Of a stretch of DNA of 24,309 nt, positions 8,275 through 19,250 are shown piece by piece. Position 1 is the stretch's first letter. Each line of letters starts with the position of its first letter. The stretch lies in the NCBI GenBank assembly GCA_013416795.1, contig RQSC01000602.1, forward strand, positions 51,270 through 75,578. Reading direction: 5' to 3'. A program made the translations under genes and the position numbers. Source of the stretch: Prasinococcaceae sp. CCMP 1430 (Eukaryota; Prasinodermophyta; Palmophyllophyceae; Prasinococcales; Prasinococcaceae). The notes under the pieces are model-generated. The model was given only the letters and a program-made list of their open reading frames with translations, made no database searches and was not told the DNA's origin.

Positions 8275-9609
8275 TCAGGCTGACTTCGCCTTGACGATCG
8301 GGACTGCGAGGGTGCCGCCCACCAGTCGCCGCCGAGCGCGGTCGGGAGGGGAGGGGGAGGGGAAAGGGCGGAGCGCGAGCGCGCGCAGGCGGCGCGAGCG
8401 TCAGCGCGCGCTCGGACGCGAACGCGGACGCAGCCGCGCGCGGCAGCGTCGCTGCGCGCCGGCGCGCTGCGCCGGCGCTGGCGCGCCTCCGGACTCACCC
8501 GAGGCCGAGTTGGCGATGCCGCACATGCCCTCCGCGCCCCTGTCCTGGGGGAGGCGAATGTAGCCCTCCTCGCCCCACGTGGGCCCCCAGCTGTTCTTGA
8601 TGGTGTAGGTCTGGTCGTCCATGTCCATGGCGACGAGCAGGACGCCGTGGTCCAGCGAGGTGCCGCAGTAGCCGAAGACGCCGTGGAAGATGCCGCCGCC
8701 GTAGAACTGCCACAGCAGGGCGTCGACGCCCACGCTGACGGGCTGCTGCGAGAGCGCCTGGCGCAGGCCGTCCTCCGAGTTCACGGGCACGTCGGAGAAG
8801 TCGTCGATGGTGACGGCCGCCCTCTTGGACTTCTTGGCGTTGCACTGCGCGGCGACGCCCCCGCCCGCCACGTAGGGGTAGTCGCCCTCGGTGTCGAGGC
8901 CGCCGTTCTTGATCACCCAGCCGAAGGCGTTGTCCATGAGGCCGCCGTTGCACCCCTGGTCGCCGTTGTCGTCGCAGCTCACGAGCTCCTGCTCGGAGAG
9001 CGACACGAGCTCGCCGCTGGCGAGGAAGTTGGCGCCTTCGATGGAGCCGACGGTGGAGAACGCCCAGCACGAGCCGCACTGGCCCTGGTTCTTGATGGGC
9101 GTCACCGCGCCCTTCTCGCGCCAGTCGATGCTGGCGGAGGCCTCCTCGGCGCTCACGCCGGCGTGCACGAACTCGCGCGGCAGGCTGTCGTCCGACTTGG
9201 CGCGCAGCGTGAGGGTCGCCGCGAACTCCTCGTGGGTGTGGTCCATGAAGGGGCCCTCGGTGGAGAGCACCCACCCGCCCTGGTCGTTCCTGTTGGCGCC
9301 TGTGGCCGCCAGGTACTCGACGTGCGCGAGGTTGGCCTTGTACGTGGCGAAGCGGCGCTCGTACTCGCCGTCGGCGCCGAGCATGTGCTCGGCGCGGCCG
9401 GTGGCGTAGGCGCGCCCGTGCCTGGCCGCCCACGCGTCGAAGTCGGCGCGCTGCTTGGCCTCGAGCTGCGCCTCGCGCAGGCCCTCCACGCCGCTCATCG
9501 GCTCGACGACGCCCGGGCGGCGCGCGGCGTCCGCGCCCATCGCGAGGGCGCCCGCGACCACGGCGAGCACGCTTTGCGCCCCGAGCGGGGCGCGCGTGCG
9601 GGCGCGCAT
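8275..9609 (-). CDS. Papain-family (C1A) cysteine protease, cathepsin L-like, secreted or lysosomal
   Basis: Exons 8499..9609 and 8275..8303 encode 379 residues. Met at 9609 starts a signal peptide (MRARTRAPLGAQS plus an Ala/Val-rich core) followed by an I29-type inhibitory propeptide (FDAWAARHGRAYA...RRFATYKANLAHVEYLA). The mature enzyme begins near SIDWREKGAVTPIKNQGQ. The oxyanion Gln precedes catalytic Cys181 (CGSCWAFS); His321 (LDHGVLL) and Asn339 (IKNSWGPTWG) complete the site. SLSEQELVSC and GCNGGLMDNAF are typical of cathepsin L and papain. Splicing replaces a run-on Arg-rich tail with SASVPIVKAKSA and a stop, matching the usual short C-terminus. No granulin domain is present. The likely role is vacuolar or secreted protein turnover after activation by propeptide removal. 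Confidence 0.92.
8304..8498 (-). other. Intron of the cysteine protease gene
   Basis: On the minus strand, donor CTCGG|GTGAGT is a consensus match and acceptor CTCGCAG|TCCC yields a phase-1 join giving the family-typical C-terminus. The final coding exon is only 29 nt including the stop. Confidence 0.75.
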
Positions 9610-9704
9610 CTTGCCTCTCTCTACCTTGCCGCCCTGTATGTACAGTGGGTGTGCCCCGCCAGCGTCTTCGCTCGACCCCAGGAGGCAGCGCGGCTTCACA
9701 GCCC

Positions 9705-9908
9705 CTACCGGGGCGTAGAGGCGACACCGGACAGCACGGGCGTGGCAGCCTCCGGCTCGCCGGCTGCGATGGCCTCGTCGGCCGTGCTGACCGCCATCTC
9801 AACGACCTTCTGCAGCGTGTCCTGCAGGTACGCCTTGTGGCTCATGAGCGCGTCCAGCGCATTGAGCAACTGCGAGTTTAGCTTCTCCCGCTCTTCCTCG
9901 CACGTCGT
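9705..9908 (-). CDS. Orphan C-terminal exon, helical, unknown function (partial)
   Basis: Reading leftward from the N at 9909, about 66 codons run TCEEEREKLNSQLLNALDAL, then MSHKAYLQDTLQKVVEMAV and a short Pro/Ala end with a TAG stop. The residues look like a real amphipathic helix or coiled coil, unlike the low-complexity frames around it. I do not recognise the family. Beyond the N the same frame becomes Arg/Gly-rich and non-coding in character, so the upstream part of the gene is missing or misjoined. It lies 95 bp upstream of the protease start on the same strand. Confidence 0.45.
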   Translation of the reverse strand, partial: TTCEEEREKLNSQLLNALDALMSHKAYLQDTLQKVVEMAVSTADEAIAAGEPEAATPVLSGVASTPR

Positions 9909-9909
9909 N
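9909..9909. other. Ambiguous base, possible assembly join
   Basis: A single N sits where the orphan exon loses coding character and a sequence of different texture (very GC-rich, then AT-rich at about 10071-10117) begins. It may mark a collapsed gap. Confidence 0.5.
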
Positions 9910-10425
9910 GGGAACGCGCCCGCGAAACGCGCCCGCGCCGCGGCCGGGCCGCGCGCGCGCCGGAGCGGATTGTCCTCCCCCAGTCTTTTCCCCCCCGAAA
10001 ATGATTCGAGCGCGCGCGCGAGCGCGCATTCGGGGAACCGCCGCCACAAAACGCGCGGAACGGCGCGCGTGCAAAACTTGGGTAAAAATTACATCATATT
10101 TGTGGTCACTCTTACCCGCGGGAGAGTTTGGCCCTCGTAACGCCCACATCAAATTGCCTTGACAGAGAGGCGATGCCAAGGATCAATGCATTCAGATATA
10201 CCTCACCGTCCGGCTTCGGCGGAAGGTCACTTTGAAAGCACCACCGGCGGAGATGCATCTCGATACATGCGACAGAGTGTGATGCGGTACCCTCGGCCTC
10301 GGAGCGCCGCTGAGTGCGCCGGCGCGCGCTGCGCAGCGCCACTCAGTGCGCGCACCGCGGGGCGCACGCGGCAGGAGGACGAGGGGAGGCAATGCGCACG
10401 CCGGCACTCACGCGCCAACTCAGTG
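9910..10425. other. Non-coding region with second AT-rich patch
   Basis: No gene is recognised. A GC-rich stretch with CGCGAAAC/TTCGCG-like words is followed by an AT-rich patch (about 10071-10117) flanked by GGGTAA and TTACCC. It resembles the start of the window in texture, though I could not align the two. It may be the promoter of the small ORF that follows. Confidence 0.35.
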
Positions 10426-10740
10426 ATGGGTGATTGGCGCGGCCGCGCGGCGCGCGCGCGCGCCCGTGCGCGCCCTGGCACGGCGGCCGTCGCCGCAGAC
10501 GCCGCGCCGGCGCCCGCTCCCGCCCCTGGGCCGAAGCCTGCGCCGCTGGCGCCACCGGAGTCGGTGTGCGGGCCGCCCGACATCACCGGCGTTGACTTCA
10601 GCTACGCGGGCGACTGCGTGGACTCCGGCGCGGGGTGCATCGCGCCGGACGCGGACAACACGTACTGCTGTTGTGTCGCCACCTTGACGAACACCTTCGG
10701 CAGCATCGTCAACACTGGCACCATTACTTTTGGCGGATGA
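10426..10740 (+). CDS. Small Cys-containing hypothetical protein
   Basis: The ATG at 10426 opens 104 codons: an Arg/Ala-rich start, a Pro-Ala-rich stretch (PAPAPAPGPKPAPLAPP) and a compact end with six Cys (VCGPPDI, GDCVDS, AGCIAP, YCCCVA). The C-terminal half uses a balanced residue set (Asp, Thr, Asn, Phe), unlike chance frames here, so at least a terminal exon is likely real. An acceptor-like CGCCGCAG ends at about 10499, so the N-terminal part may instead be intron. Its stop is 29 bp from the convergent ABC transporter stop. I do not recognise the family. Confidence 0.45.
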   Translation: MGDWRGRAARARARARPGTAAVAADAAPAPAPAPGPKPAPLAPPESVCGPPDITGVDFSYAGDCVDSGAGCIAPDADNTYCCCVATLTNTFGSIVNTGTITFGG

Positions 10741-10769
10741 GCGAGCCGAGCGAGCCGCGCGCGCCCACA

Positions 10770-13700
10770 TTAGCTACTGTAAGAGGCGGCCCCGGTGTGC
10801 TCACGTCCCGTCCGCGAGGCCCTGCCCGGCCGGCCGGTCTTGAGCACGAGCGCCACCATTGCGAGCGCCCTGGCGATGAGCCCGCAGAGCACGAGGGCGC
10901 GCAGCTCGCTCGCGAGACCGCCCTGCATGGACAGGCCACCGAACGCTCCCAAACTGACGCAGCGCCTCACGAGCATCGAGCCTTCGTACGCCTTGAGCTC
11001 GGCGAAAAGGAGGGCGCGGAGCATGTGCGATACGAAGTTGACTTGCTCGAGGACGTGGGTGTTCGAGTTTGCCATGAGCCCTGAAATGAGGGCAGTCACC
11101 GCGCAGACGAGCTGCGCTGTCACGGGCTGCAATGCAATGGACGCCATGTATGCCACTCCGCTCGCCGCGTAGCTGCCCGCGATCCCGGCAAGCAGATAAT
11201 CCCAGAGCGAACCGCGCGGCAGGTTGAAAGCCGTCCAACTGAGCATGAACACTAACGGGCGCAGGATCACCGAGACGAGCTCGACCGCATCCTTCGCGAG
11301 CATGTAAGCCAGGCGTGATTGCCCGCTGACCACCTCTCGCATCAGCACGGCACTGCCGTGCACCTCGTCGCCGAATGCTCTCTGCGAGCCTACACCCACG
11401 AGGAGGATGAGCGCTGTGCCAGCGTTTGCAAAAGGGCCCTCGCCGAGCGGCAAAACTGGCATGGGCGGCGACAAGCCGCCGACAGCGGCACCAGCGAAAG
11501 CGAGCACGCTGTACTCGGCGATGACAAGTGGGAGCTGGCGCGTGTATCCTGCGACGCGATGCACGGATAGTAGGGCGTAGTGTTGGCGCGCAAATAAGAC
11601 GTGGGCAGCGACGTGTCAGCGCCCGTAGTGACAACGAGTACTACTAGCTAGTCGTGCGCTGGCGCGTAGTGCTGTTTGGCAGCTCTTTCATTTGCGTTCG
11701 GCCACCGCATCAAGCTGACTTGCGGGCCGTGCGCACGCACTGCCCCGATGCCTCCGCACGCGCGCACCGGCGGCGCGCGTGCATCCGCCCGCATTGACGA
11801 AGCGCCGCTAACAAGCAACAAACACAACACACACACACTCACACACCTGTGAGTGCCGCCCGGTGACAAATGAGCTGAATCTGTCGCAGAACACCCACTC
11901 GCTGGCGCCCTGACTTCTCATCGGAAGAGGGCCGGAAAACGTCCAAAGCGGCGTGCCCCGCCGCGCCGAGGACGCCGCGCATCCATGCAAAGACCTTGCA
12001 CGCGTTTTCGCCGGCGCTCCTGAACAGCCCCGGTCTGTGCCTCCCGGTGACGTCTGCATCGTCTGCATCAACTTGCATCATGCCTCCATCGTCGCCGTCC
12101 GCCCCTGCCGCGCTCAACGCCTGTTGCATGCCGGCCCCAAACGAAGGAAAGTCATCGGCGCGGCGCAGCGTCTGCACCCAGCGGGCGTGCGCCGCCCGCT
12201 CCTCGTCGCTGGATTGCTCCGCGGGGAACGCTGCGCTGCTCGAGAGCGTCAGGCACTCCAACCACCAGTCCGCGGGATTTATCAACGCCGGCGCACGCAG
12301 GCCCATCCCCTCGAGATGTTCGGATAGGTCCGACACCTTGCCGATGTAGGCTAGGTGCCCGCGTGCAAGCAGTACGAGAAGCCCGAACTTCCTCACGACC
12401 TCGTAGGGCGGCTGGTGGAGTACCGCAACGACTGTCCTTCCCGAAGGCAGCGCAGCACGTCGCACCCCGTCCAGGACATGCCGAGCAGTCGCAGCATCGA
12501 GTCCCGAAGTGGGTTCCTACATGCATCAGAGAGTGCCACGCGTTAGCCGAGCACACGATGCATCTACGGGCGCAGAACAGTGCACTTGCGCGCCATCCAA
12601 ACAAAAATCGCACACACGCAGGTGCAAACAGCACACGCACGACAGCGACATAAAAATACGTACATCCAGGAACAGTATGGCCGGGTCGCAGACGAGCTCC
12701 ATCGCAATGTTCGTGCGCCGCTTTTGCCCACCAGATATGCCTCGCTTGCGATCGCTGCCAACGGTGAGGCCACGGACGTTTTCCAGTCCAAGAGTGCGGA
12801 TGCATTGCTCTACGAGGCGCAGGTGTTCACCGCGGGTGCGCTCGCGGAGGCGCATGCGCACACTGAAGGCGATGTTCTCTTCGACAGTCAGCGCGTGGTG
12901 CATCACGTCGGTTTGGGGCGCGAAACCAAGGACGCGCCGCATGGAATGCACGGGATATCTTCCATTCGCGGTGACGACCGTGACACTTCCTGAGACCAGT
13001 GCATTGCCACCCAACCGGTCAGCCAAAGCGGTCAGGAAGAACGTCTTGCCCGCCCCGCTCGGGCCTAGCACGGCGCTTATGCTCGCGCTCGGGAGCTCTC
13101 CTGACACATTTTCCAGCACGGTGGCGCCAGTGTCTCGCATGCGCACGGAAAGGTCGCAGAAGACGATGCGCGCGCCGATGGTGCGGGCGCCTTGAGCCTC
13201 GGTGCGTGTTGCGCTCATCCCCTCGCGACGCCGCCGGTCCGCCCCTCCGTCGAAACGCACATGACTTCTGGCCACAGTTGCTGTTGTCACGTCTTGTTGC
13301 ATCACCTGCTCGGACGTCACTGGTGAAGTGCTGCGTGGTGAGACCTCCTGCTGCTGCTGTAGCCCGCTCAGTGCATCGAAGTAATCCACGGAGAGCCCTC
13401 GCCGATGGTGTTCACGGCGGGTAGTGTACTGGGCGGCTGGCGCTTCCCCGAGCGACGACGACACTGAGAGCGTGCCCAGTCTGAGCCGCCTCGGTCGCGA
13501 AGCGGACGATGAAGGTTCACTCGACACTTGCTCGTCGTCCTCTAATTGAGGGGAACAAGGCGCCGTCGGCTCGTCATCTTCAGCCGCAGGTGCGGCGCGG
13601 CCACCCTTCTCGTCGTCGAGGTGTGATGGCTCGCCCCGCAAAGGGCCACGGGAAGCAGTGCCTGGCACCGCGCTTAGCTCTAGCGCCTCGTTTTCGTCGG

Positions 13701-16071
13701 TGTGCATGCCTAAGTCGCTGTTTGGGGCGAAGACGTCGTCCCTGTCGTCGCTCTCAGCAATGAGCTCATAGCGCGCGTCTCTTCTGCAGGATTCGGAACC
13801 TGTACGAGCCTCTCGGTGCTGTCGAGGTGCGAAGGCCGACACAAGGTTGTTGTGTGCTTTGCGCATAAAGCGCTTGAAGCCGTGCAAAACGAAACTGACT
13901 CCGGTGTGACGATCTGCCTGGGCTCGTGGCGGTCGATCCCGCGAGAGTGCTGCTGCGTGGCTATCGTCATCGAAGGTCGCGCTCGATGCACGCCGCAGGC
14001 GTTCTTCGGCGCGTCTGCGCGCCGCAGAGTGGAGGAGTGTGCGTTGCTCCTGCCAGCGCGTGGCGATCGCATACGCCATAGTGAGTGCTGCCGCGCTGGC
14101 GATCACGAGCGCGGGTCCCATGAAATTTGTCCAGGGAATCGTAGCGGTGCCCGCCGGACAGTGAGCGAAAAGTGAGGGGGGGCAAGGGCGCGGAGCGGTG
14201 CTTCCGCGGGGGCAGTAGTGTCCCGCTGGGCACAGACGGATTGTTGTGGTCGTCGCGCACGACCATCCAGCGGGGCAGTCGCTCCAGAACACGTCCGCAC
14301 CACCGCATCCACCCCCGCCGAGCCCTGCGTCTGCAGCGTCGGCCGACGGCGCGTACATGTACGGGGCGCACACCGGGCGGCGGTGTGCTGCCCCCCACAA
14401 GTCATCTGTCCTCCCGCCAGCCGCTGGAACGCCCCCCAAAGTCGTCTGGACCTGCTCGTAGTCAACGCGTGCAGCCGGTGACGGACAATAGGCGCCCAAC
14501 GGGCACGGCAGCATGCACGCGAGGCCCGCAGGCGAAAAATAGCCCGGGCACGCAGCGAGCATGCTGTCAGCCCGCCGCCGCGAGGCCATGCCGTTGAGCA
14601 CAGCGACCACCGCACGCTGCGTAGCAGCGTCGCCGACGAATTCGCGTGCGAGCGCGGCACCACGACTGAAGTCGACGTCCTGTCGATCCGCTCTTCCATG
14701 GCCTGCCCCTGTTGAGGCTGCCTCCTCTGGCTCTTGAGCGGCCACACCGCCATTTCTTAGGGCCGCCCGCACAGCTGCCGCCGCGAGCGCGGCCTCCGAC
14801 TCGCGCAGCGCGTCGCCGAGCCGCGTGGGGGGGCTGACCCATCCCGGCGCGCACGCGGGCAGCGCCGTGTCAATGGAGCACCACGTGGTCTCCAGCGCCT
14901 CAAAGGCCCCGCCGCCGCGGTCCACGGCGCTCGCCGGGTTGGCCGCGAGCGATTCGAGAAGCGCGCCGACTTCCGCTGGCGAGCACAAAAGGGGCGCCAG
15001 CAGCGGCGCCGAGGCGCAGTGTAGCAGCGCGGGAGGCGCGGAGGTGGCGGACAGTGTGCCGTTGCTACTTTCGCCCGTGATGGCAGGCAGTTCCTCGTCC
15101 GCATCGCCAGCGTGCGAGAGAGCATCGTCCAGGAGGCTATCAGGAATGGAGTGGTTGGGTTGGCTGCCTGTACCATTGTCGACGGTCGGTAGGGTCAAGA
15201 CGAAGACATCTGGCAGAAGCGCCGCCGACGCGTCGCGTGGCAGCACGCATTGCTCCAGCATTTGGCGCGCGCTCGCAGACCGCGACGAGGAGGAGGCAGC
15301 GCTAGCAGCAGCGGTGGCATTGGCTTGCTCGTCCCTCCCAGAACCCGCTGCCAGCGCCGCGGTGGCGCCCTTGGCGACGTCGCTGAGCGCGCGCGCGACG
15401 AGCTCAGGGGTGGCAGCGCTGCTATTGTCGCCGGATGAGTTTGACGGCAGCACCTGGGCAAGCAGTGCGTCTGTGAGCGGCCCGGTGTACGCCTCGCCGG
15501 CGGCCGCAGACACGTCTGCGGCATAGTCGCCCGAAGTGTACCAGCCCGCACTACTGTCGTGGCCGACCTCGCCCCCCTCCTCCACCTCCTCCTCAGGCTC
15601 CCCAGCGCGGGGAAGGGGCGCGGCGAGCTCGCTGCTGACGTGCCCCTCCATGCCACGTTCGCCACCGCCGCCGCCGAGCCGCAGCGGCCCCCCGTCGGCC
15701 CCAACCGTCGCCACCACGCCCCCAACCCATGCTGACCAGCGCTCCGCGTTCGTAGAGCCCCGTGGCCGGGACCCGAAAACCGAAGCGCACCCCTGCCCCC
15801 CTCCCTCCCCACACTCCCTCTTCCCTCCTCGAGGCTGCGCTCTCTGTCGCGCCCCCGCTGTGGCGCACCCACACGCGGCGCTTCCCCCCCCCCCCCTCCT
15901 TGTTCCTGCCATTTCTTGCGCGCTCGTGCCTTCTGCGCGCTCATTCTTCCAGCCCCTCGGCCGCGCGCCGACGGGACCCCCGCCGGCACGCGCGCGCGCA
16001 GCGCCAGCAAAGGAGTGGTGCGCGCCAGCCGTGTGGCAGCAATGGGGCTCGTCATCAGGGAAGGAGGCCAC
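10770..16071 (-). CDS. ABCG (WHITE) half transporter of ABCG24/28 type with large ectodomain
   Basis: Exons 12664..16071, 11847..12516 and 10770..11548 give up to 1,618 residues. A long Ser/Ala/Asn-rich N-terminal region with N-glycosylation-like sites leads to a Cys-rich module (CMLPCPLGAYCPSP, CPAGHYCPRGS, HCPAGTA) and a membrane helix at about residues 645-670. A polar, probably disordered cytosolic stretch of about 300 residues precedes the nucleotide-binding domain: Walker A GPSGAGKT (Lys1009), Q-loop FAPQTDV, signature ISGGQKRR, Walker B ILFLD-EPTSGLD joined by splicing, and His-switch VLHQP. The ABC2 membrane domain follows. The layout of Cys-rich ectodomain, helix, NBD and TMD is that of plant ABCG24/28. 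Half transporters act as dimers; the substrate is unknown. Met at 15651 (residue 141) is an alternative start, and no clear signal peptide is seen, so an upstream exon may be missing. Confidence 0.88.
11549..11846 (-). other. Intron 2 of the ABCG gene
   Basis: Donor ACAG|GTGTGTGAG and acceptor GTCGCAG|GATAC, phase 1, joining HRAALTG to YTRQLPL at the start of the ABC2 membrane domain. A CA-rich tract lies near the donor (about 11821-11845). Confidence 0.8.
12517..12663 (-). other. Intron 1 of the ABCG gene
   Basis: Donor CTGGAT|GTACGT and acceptor CATGTAG|GAACCC, phase 0. Splicing rebuilds the Walker B and D-loop block FLD-EPTSGLD exactly. Confidence 0.92.
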
Positions 16072-16547
16072 CGGGGGAAAAAAACAACGCGTTCGAACAG
16101 ACCAAAGCCAAAAAGCCTAACGTTTGTGCGTCTGGTTTTTGCTTTTGCGTTTGTCTCCACGCGCTCAATACATCTGTGTGGACATTTCATTAAAGCACGG
16201 GAGAGTACAGTGTGAACGCATGCATGGTGACTTTCGATGCGCAGCGCTGCGGCGGGACATGCTGGGTGCGGCCGGCAAGGCGGGTGCCGAGGCTGCAGCC
16301 GTCGGCTGCGAGGCGGCGCTGCGCACAGGCGCGTGGCGTCGGGCGCGGGCCTCGCCGATGCGGGCGCGCAGGTGAGAGGGCGCGGGAGGGGCACCGATGC
16401 CGCTGACGCTGCCGCTGCTCTCATGGCCGTCGCCGACGAGGCGCGATCCCTCTGCACTCGCCGCGCCCGCGCGGCGAGCGCGACCACTGACCGCGCATGC
16501 GAGCGCGCCGCGTGGAGCAGGGGGCGTACGCGATCGATGTCGGCGCG
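16072..16547. other. Divergent promoter region (ABCG / H+-PPase)
   Basis: The two genes point away from each other here. About 16120-16210 is less GC-rich (runs such as ACATTTCATTAAAG) and is the most promoter-like part. Frames at 16210-16540 are open on several strands but low-complexity; a 5' exon or UTR of either gene could lie here. Confidence 0.4.
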
Positions 16548-17533
16548 ATGGAGAGCGGCGGTGGCAGCCCGATGGGCGCACTGCCGTCCGCAGCGGCCGC
16601 GCCGTTCGGGACAGCCGCGTACACAGCGCCGCCGCCAGCCCGCAGGGTGTACACAGCCCGCACCAACTCGTCGAACAAACTCCTGGTAAGGCCGAGCGCG
16701 CGATCGCGTGCGCGCTGCCTGCTCCCCCGATCCTCTTCCCCACTGACGCGTTCTGACCCCCACCCTTTCACCACCACCACCACCACACGCACGCACACCC
16801 TCCTGTCCTCCCGCCCACGTGCGCTCCGCTCCGCAGGCCGTGCGTGCGGCATCCGCGCTCGGCCCGCGCGGCGTGCTAATGGCGTGCTCGTTCGTGCTGC
16901 TGCTGCTGCTGTGGCTGGGCGCGCGCGCGCACCCGGCCGTCTTCACGACGCTCGTCATTTGCGCGGGCGCGTTCGCGTTCTCGGCATGGCTGTGCGCGTG
17001 GGTGCTGAGGCGCGACGAGGGCCCGCCTGAGCTCGCCGAGGTGTCCGACGCCATCCGCGACGGCGCCGAGGGCTTCTTCGCGACGCAGTACGGGACCATC
17101 GGCAACCTGAGCATCGCGTTGGGCGCGGGCATCTTCTTGCTGTACGCGCTGCGCGAGCCGCCGCCGGCACACGCCGCCGCGGGCGTCGGCCGCGTGCAGG
17201 TGGCGATCTTCACCACCGCAGCGTTCGCGCTCGGAGCGGCGTGCTCGGGGCTCGCGGGCTACACCGGCATGTGGGTTTCGGTGCGAGCGAACGTGCGCGT
17301 AGCAGCGGCCGCGCGGCGCTCGGCGCGCGAGCCGCTCGCCCTCGCGCTGCGTGCGGGCGGCTTCTCCGCGCTGCTGGTGGTGGCGTCGGCCATGCTGGGC
17401 ATCAGCGCGCTCTTCGCGCTGTCCTGCGCGCTCTTTGGCGCGGGACAGCCGGGGGGGCTCGCCATGGAGGAGGTGTCGCTGCTGTTGGTGGGTTACGGCT
17501 TCGGCGCGAGCTTCGTGGCACTCTTCGCGCAGC

Positions 17534-17576
<43 letters not shown>

Positions 17577-19143
17577 CCTCGTCGGCAAGGTCGAGCAGTC
17601 CATCCCGGAGGACGACCCGCGCAACCCGGCTGTGATCGCCGACCTTGTCGGCGATAACGTGGGCGACTGCGCCGCGCGTGGCGCGGACTTGTTCGAGTCG
17701 ATCGCCGCCGAGGTCATCAGCGCGATGATCCTGGGCGGCACGCTCGCCAGGAAGAGCTCCCTCGAGAACTCCGCGGGCTTCGTTCTGTTCCCCCTGGTGG
17801 TCCATTCCATGGACCTCATTGTGTCGGCCATCGGTTTCATGGCGATCCGGCCGACCGCAAACGGCTCCTCCGGGCGGCCCGAGGACCCGATGTCCCTGCT
17901 GAAGAAGGGCTACACGCTCAGCGTGGTCCTTGCGTCCCTGGGCTTCACCGCCGCGTGCCGAATCATGCTCTACACGGAGGCGGCTCCCGGCGCGTGGGTG
18001 AACTTCGCAGGATGCGGGCTGGTGGGCATCGCCACGGCGTACGCCTTCGTCTTTATCACGCAGTACTACACCGACTACAAGTTTGCGCCGGTCCGCAAGG
18101 TCGCAGAGGCGTGCACCACGGGCCACGGCACCAACGTCATCGCGGGCGTGGCCCTCGGACTCGAGTCCACTGCCCTGCCGGTGCTCGTGATAAGCGCTGC
18201 AGTAATCTCCGCGTACTGGCTTGGCCGCACGAGCGGCTTGCAGGACGATCTGGGAGTTCCGACCGGCGGCCTCTTCGGCACGGCCGTCGCGACGATGGGG
18301 ATGCTGAGCACGGCCGTGTACGTTTTGACGATGGACGTGTTCGGGCCCATCGCGGACAACGCCGGCGGAATCGTGGAAATGAGCCAGCAGCCCGAGCACG
18401 TGCGCGAGGTTACAGACCTTCTCGACGCGGTGGGCAACACGACCAAGGCAACGACGAAGGGCTTCGCGATAGGCTCGGCCGCGCTCGCTTGTTTCCTGCT
18501 CTTCAGCGCCTTCATGGACGAGTGCAGCGCCTTCTCGGGCGTGCCGTTCACCAGCGTAGACATCGCCGTTCCCGAGGTCTTCGTCGGCGGGCTCCTCGGC
18601 GCCATGCTGGTGTTTCTGTTCTCGAGCATGGCGTGCATGGCGGTGGGGCGCAGCGCGCAGGAGGTGGTCAACGAGGTCCGTCGCCAGTTCGCCGAGCGCC
18701 CGGGCATCATGTCGTTCCAGGAAAAGCCCGACTACGCTCGGTGTGTGAGCATCGTCGCGAAGTCGGCCTTGCGGGAGATGGTGCTGCCGGGCGTCACGGT
18801 GGTGGCCGCGCCCATCGTCGTCGGCGTGGGGTTCAAATTGCTCGGCGACGCCTCGCAGCAGCCACTGCTCGGCGCGCGCGCCGTCGCTGGCATGCTCATG
18901 TTCGCGACCGTCACGGGGATCCTCATGGCTCTCTTTCTGAATACGGCCGGCGGGGCGTGGGACAACGCCAAGAAGTACATCGAGCAGGGGGCGCACGGGG
19001 GCAAGAACAGCGAGGCGCACAAGGCCAGCGTCACGGGCGACACGGTGGGCGACCCCTTCAAAGACACGGCGGGGCCGTCCCTCCACGTGCTCATCAAACT
19101 CCTGTCCACGGTCACTCTAGTGATGTGCCCGCTGTTCCTCTGA
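16548..19143 (+). CDS. K+-independent (type II, AVP2-like) H+-translocating membrane pyrophosphatase
   Basis: Exons 16548..16685 and 16837..19143 encode 814 residues, close to plant AVP2. The protein hydrolyses pyrophosphate and pumps H+ into an acidic compartment (vacuole or Golgi in the family). Multiple hydrophobic segments span it. The hydrophilic core contains DVGADLVGKVEQSIPEDDP (from Asp289) and DLVGDNVGDCAARGADLF, and a later DNAGGIVEM block. The sequence GNTTKATTKG carries Lys583 where K+-dependent enzymes have Ala, the known marker of K+-independent pumps. The tail NTAGGAWDNAKKYIE and GDTVGDPFKDTAGPS is intact. The first exon supplies a short polar N-terminus; Met at 16548 is chosen over the in-frame Met at 16497 without direct proof. 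The reading frame is complete, so the gene is very likely functional. Confidence 0.95.
16686..16836 (+). other. Intron 1 of the H+-PPase gene
   Basis: Donor CTCCTG|GTAAGG and acceptor GCTCCGCAG|GCC, phase 0, with a long C/T- and CAC-rich tract before the acceptor. Confidence 0.8.
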
Positions 19144-19250
19144 GCGAGCTCACATAAAAGTCCACACATGTTACATACAGTACACACAGCGGCGCGCTCG
19201 CGTGGCGACAGCGCGGCGGCCGCGTGGCGCCGCCGCGCTCCACGCCGGGC

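Noticed and set aside
8221-8290. ARS-repeat peptide encoded by the 9-bp repeat
   Set aside because: The repeat lies beyond the gag stop and in no supported gene; treated as DNA slippage only.
6655-10045. Possible inverted repeat between GGTTCCCCGA (about 6660) and CGGGGAACC (about 10032) as element ends
   Set aside because: Only about 10 bases match and the flanks diverge; chance is likely in this composition.
8647-10140. 497-codon plus-strand frame over the protease gene
   Set aside because: It is the antisense shadow of the papain-family gene and crosses the N; residues are Val/Ala/Glu filler.
16165-16743. Minus-strand 192-codon frame as an upstream ABCG exon
   Set aside because: No signal peptide or Cys-module similarity and no convincing donor linking it to 16071.
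16876-19086. 736-codon antisense frame over the H+-PPase
   Set aside because: Shadow of a strongly conserved gene; composition Arg/His-rich with no recognisable domain.
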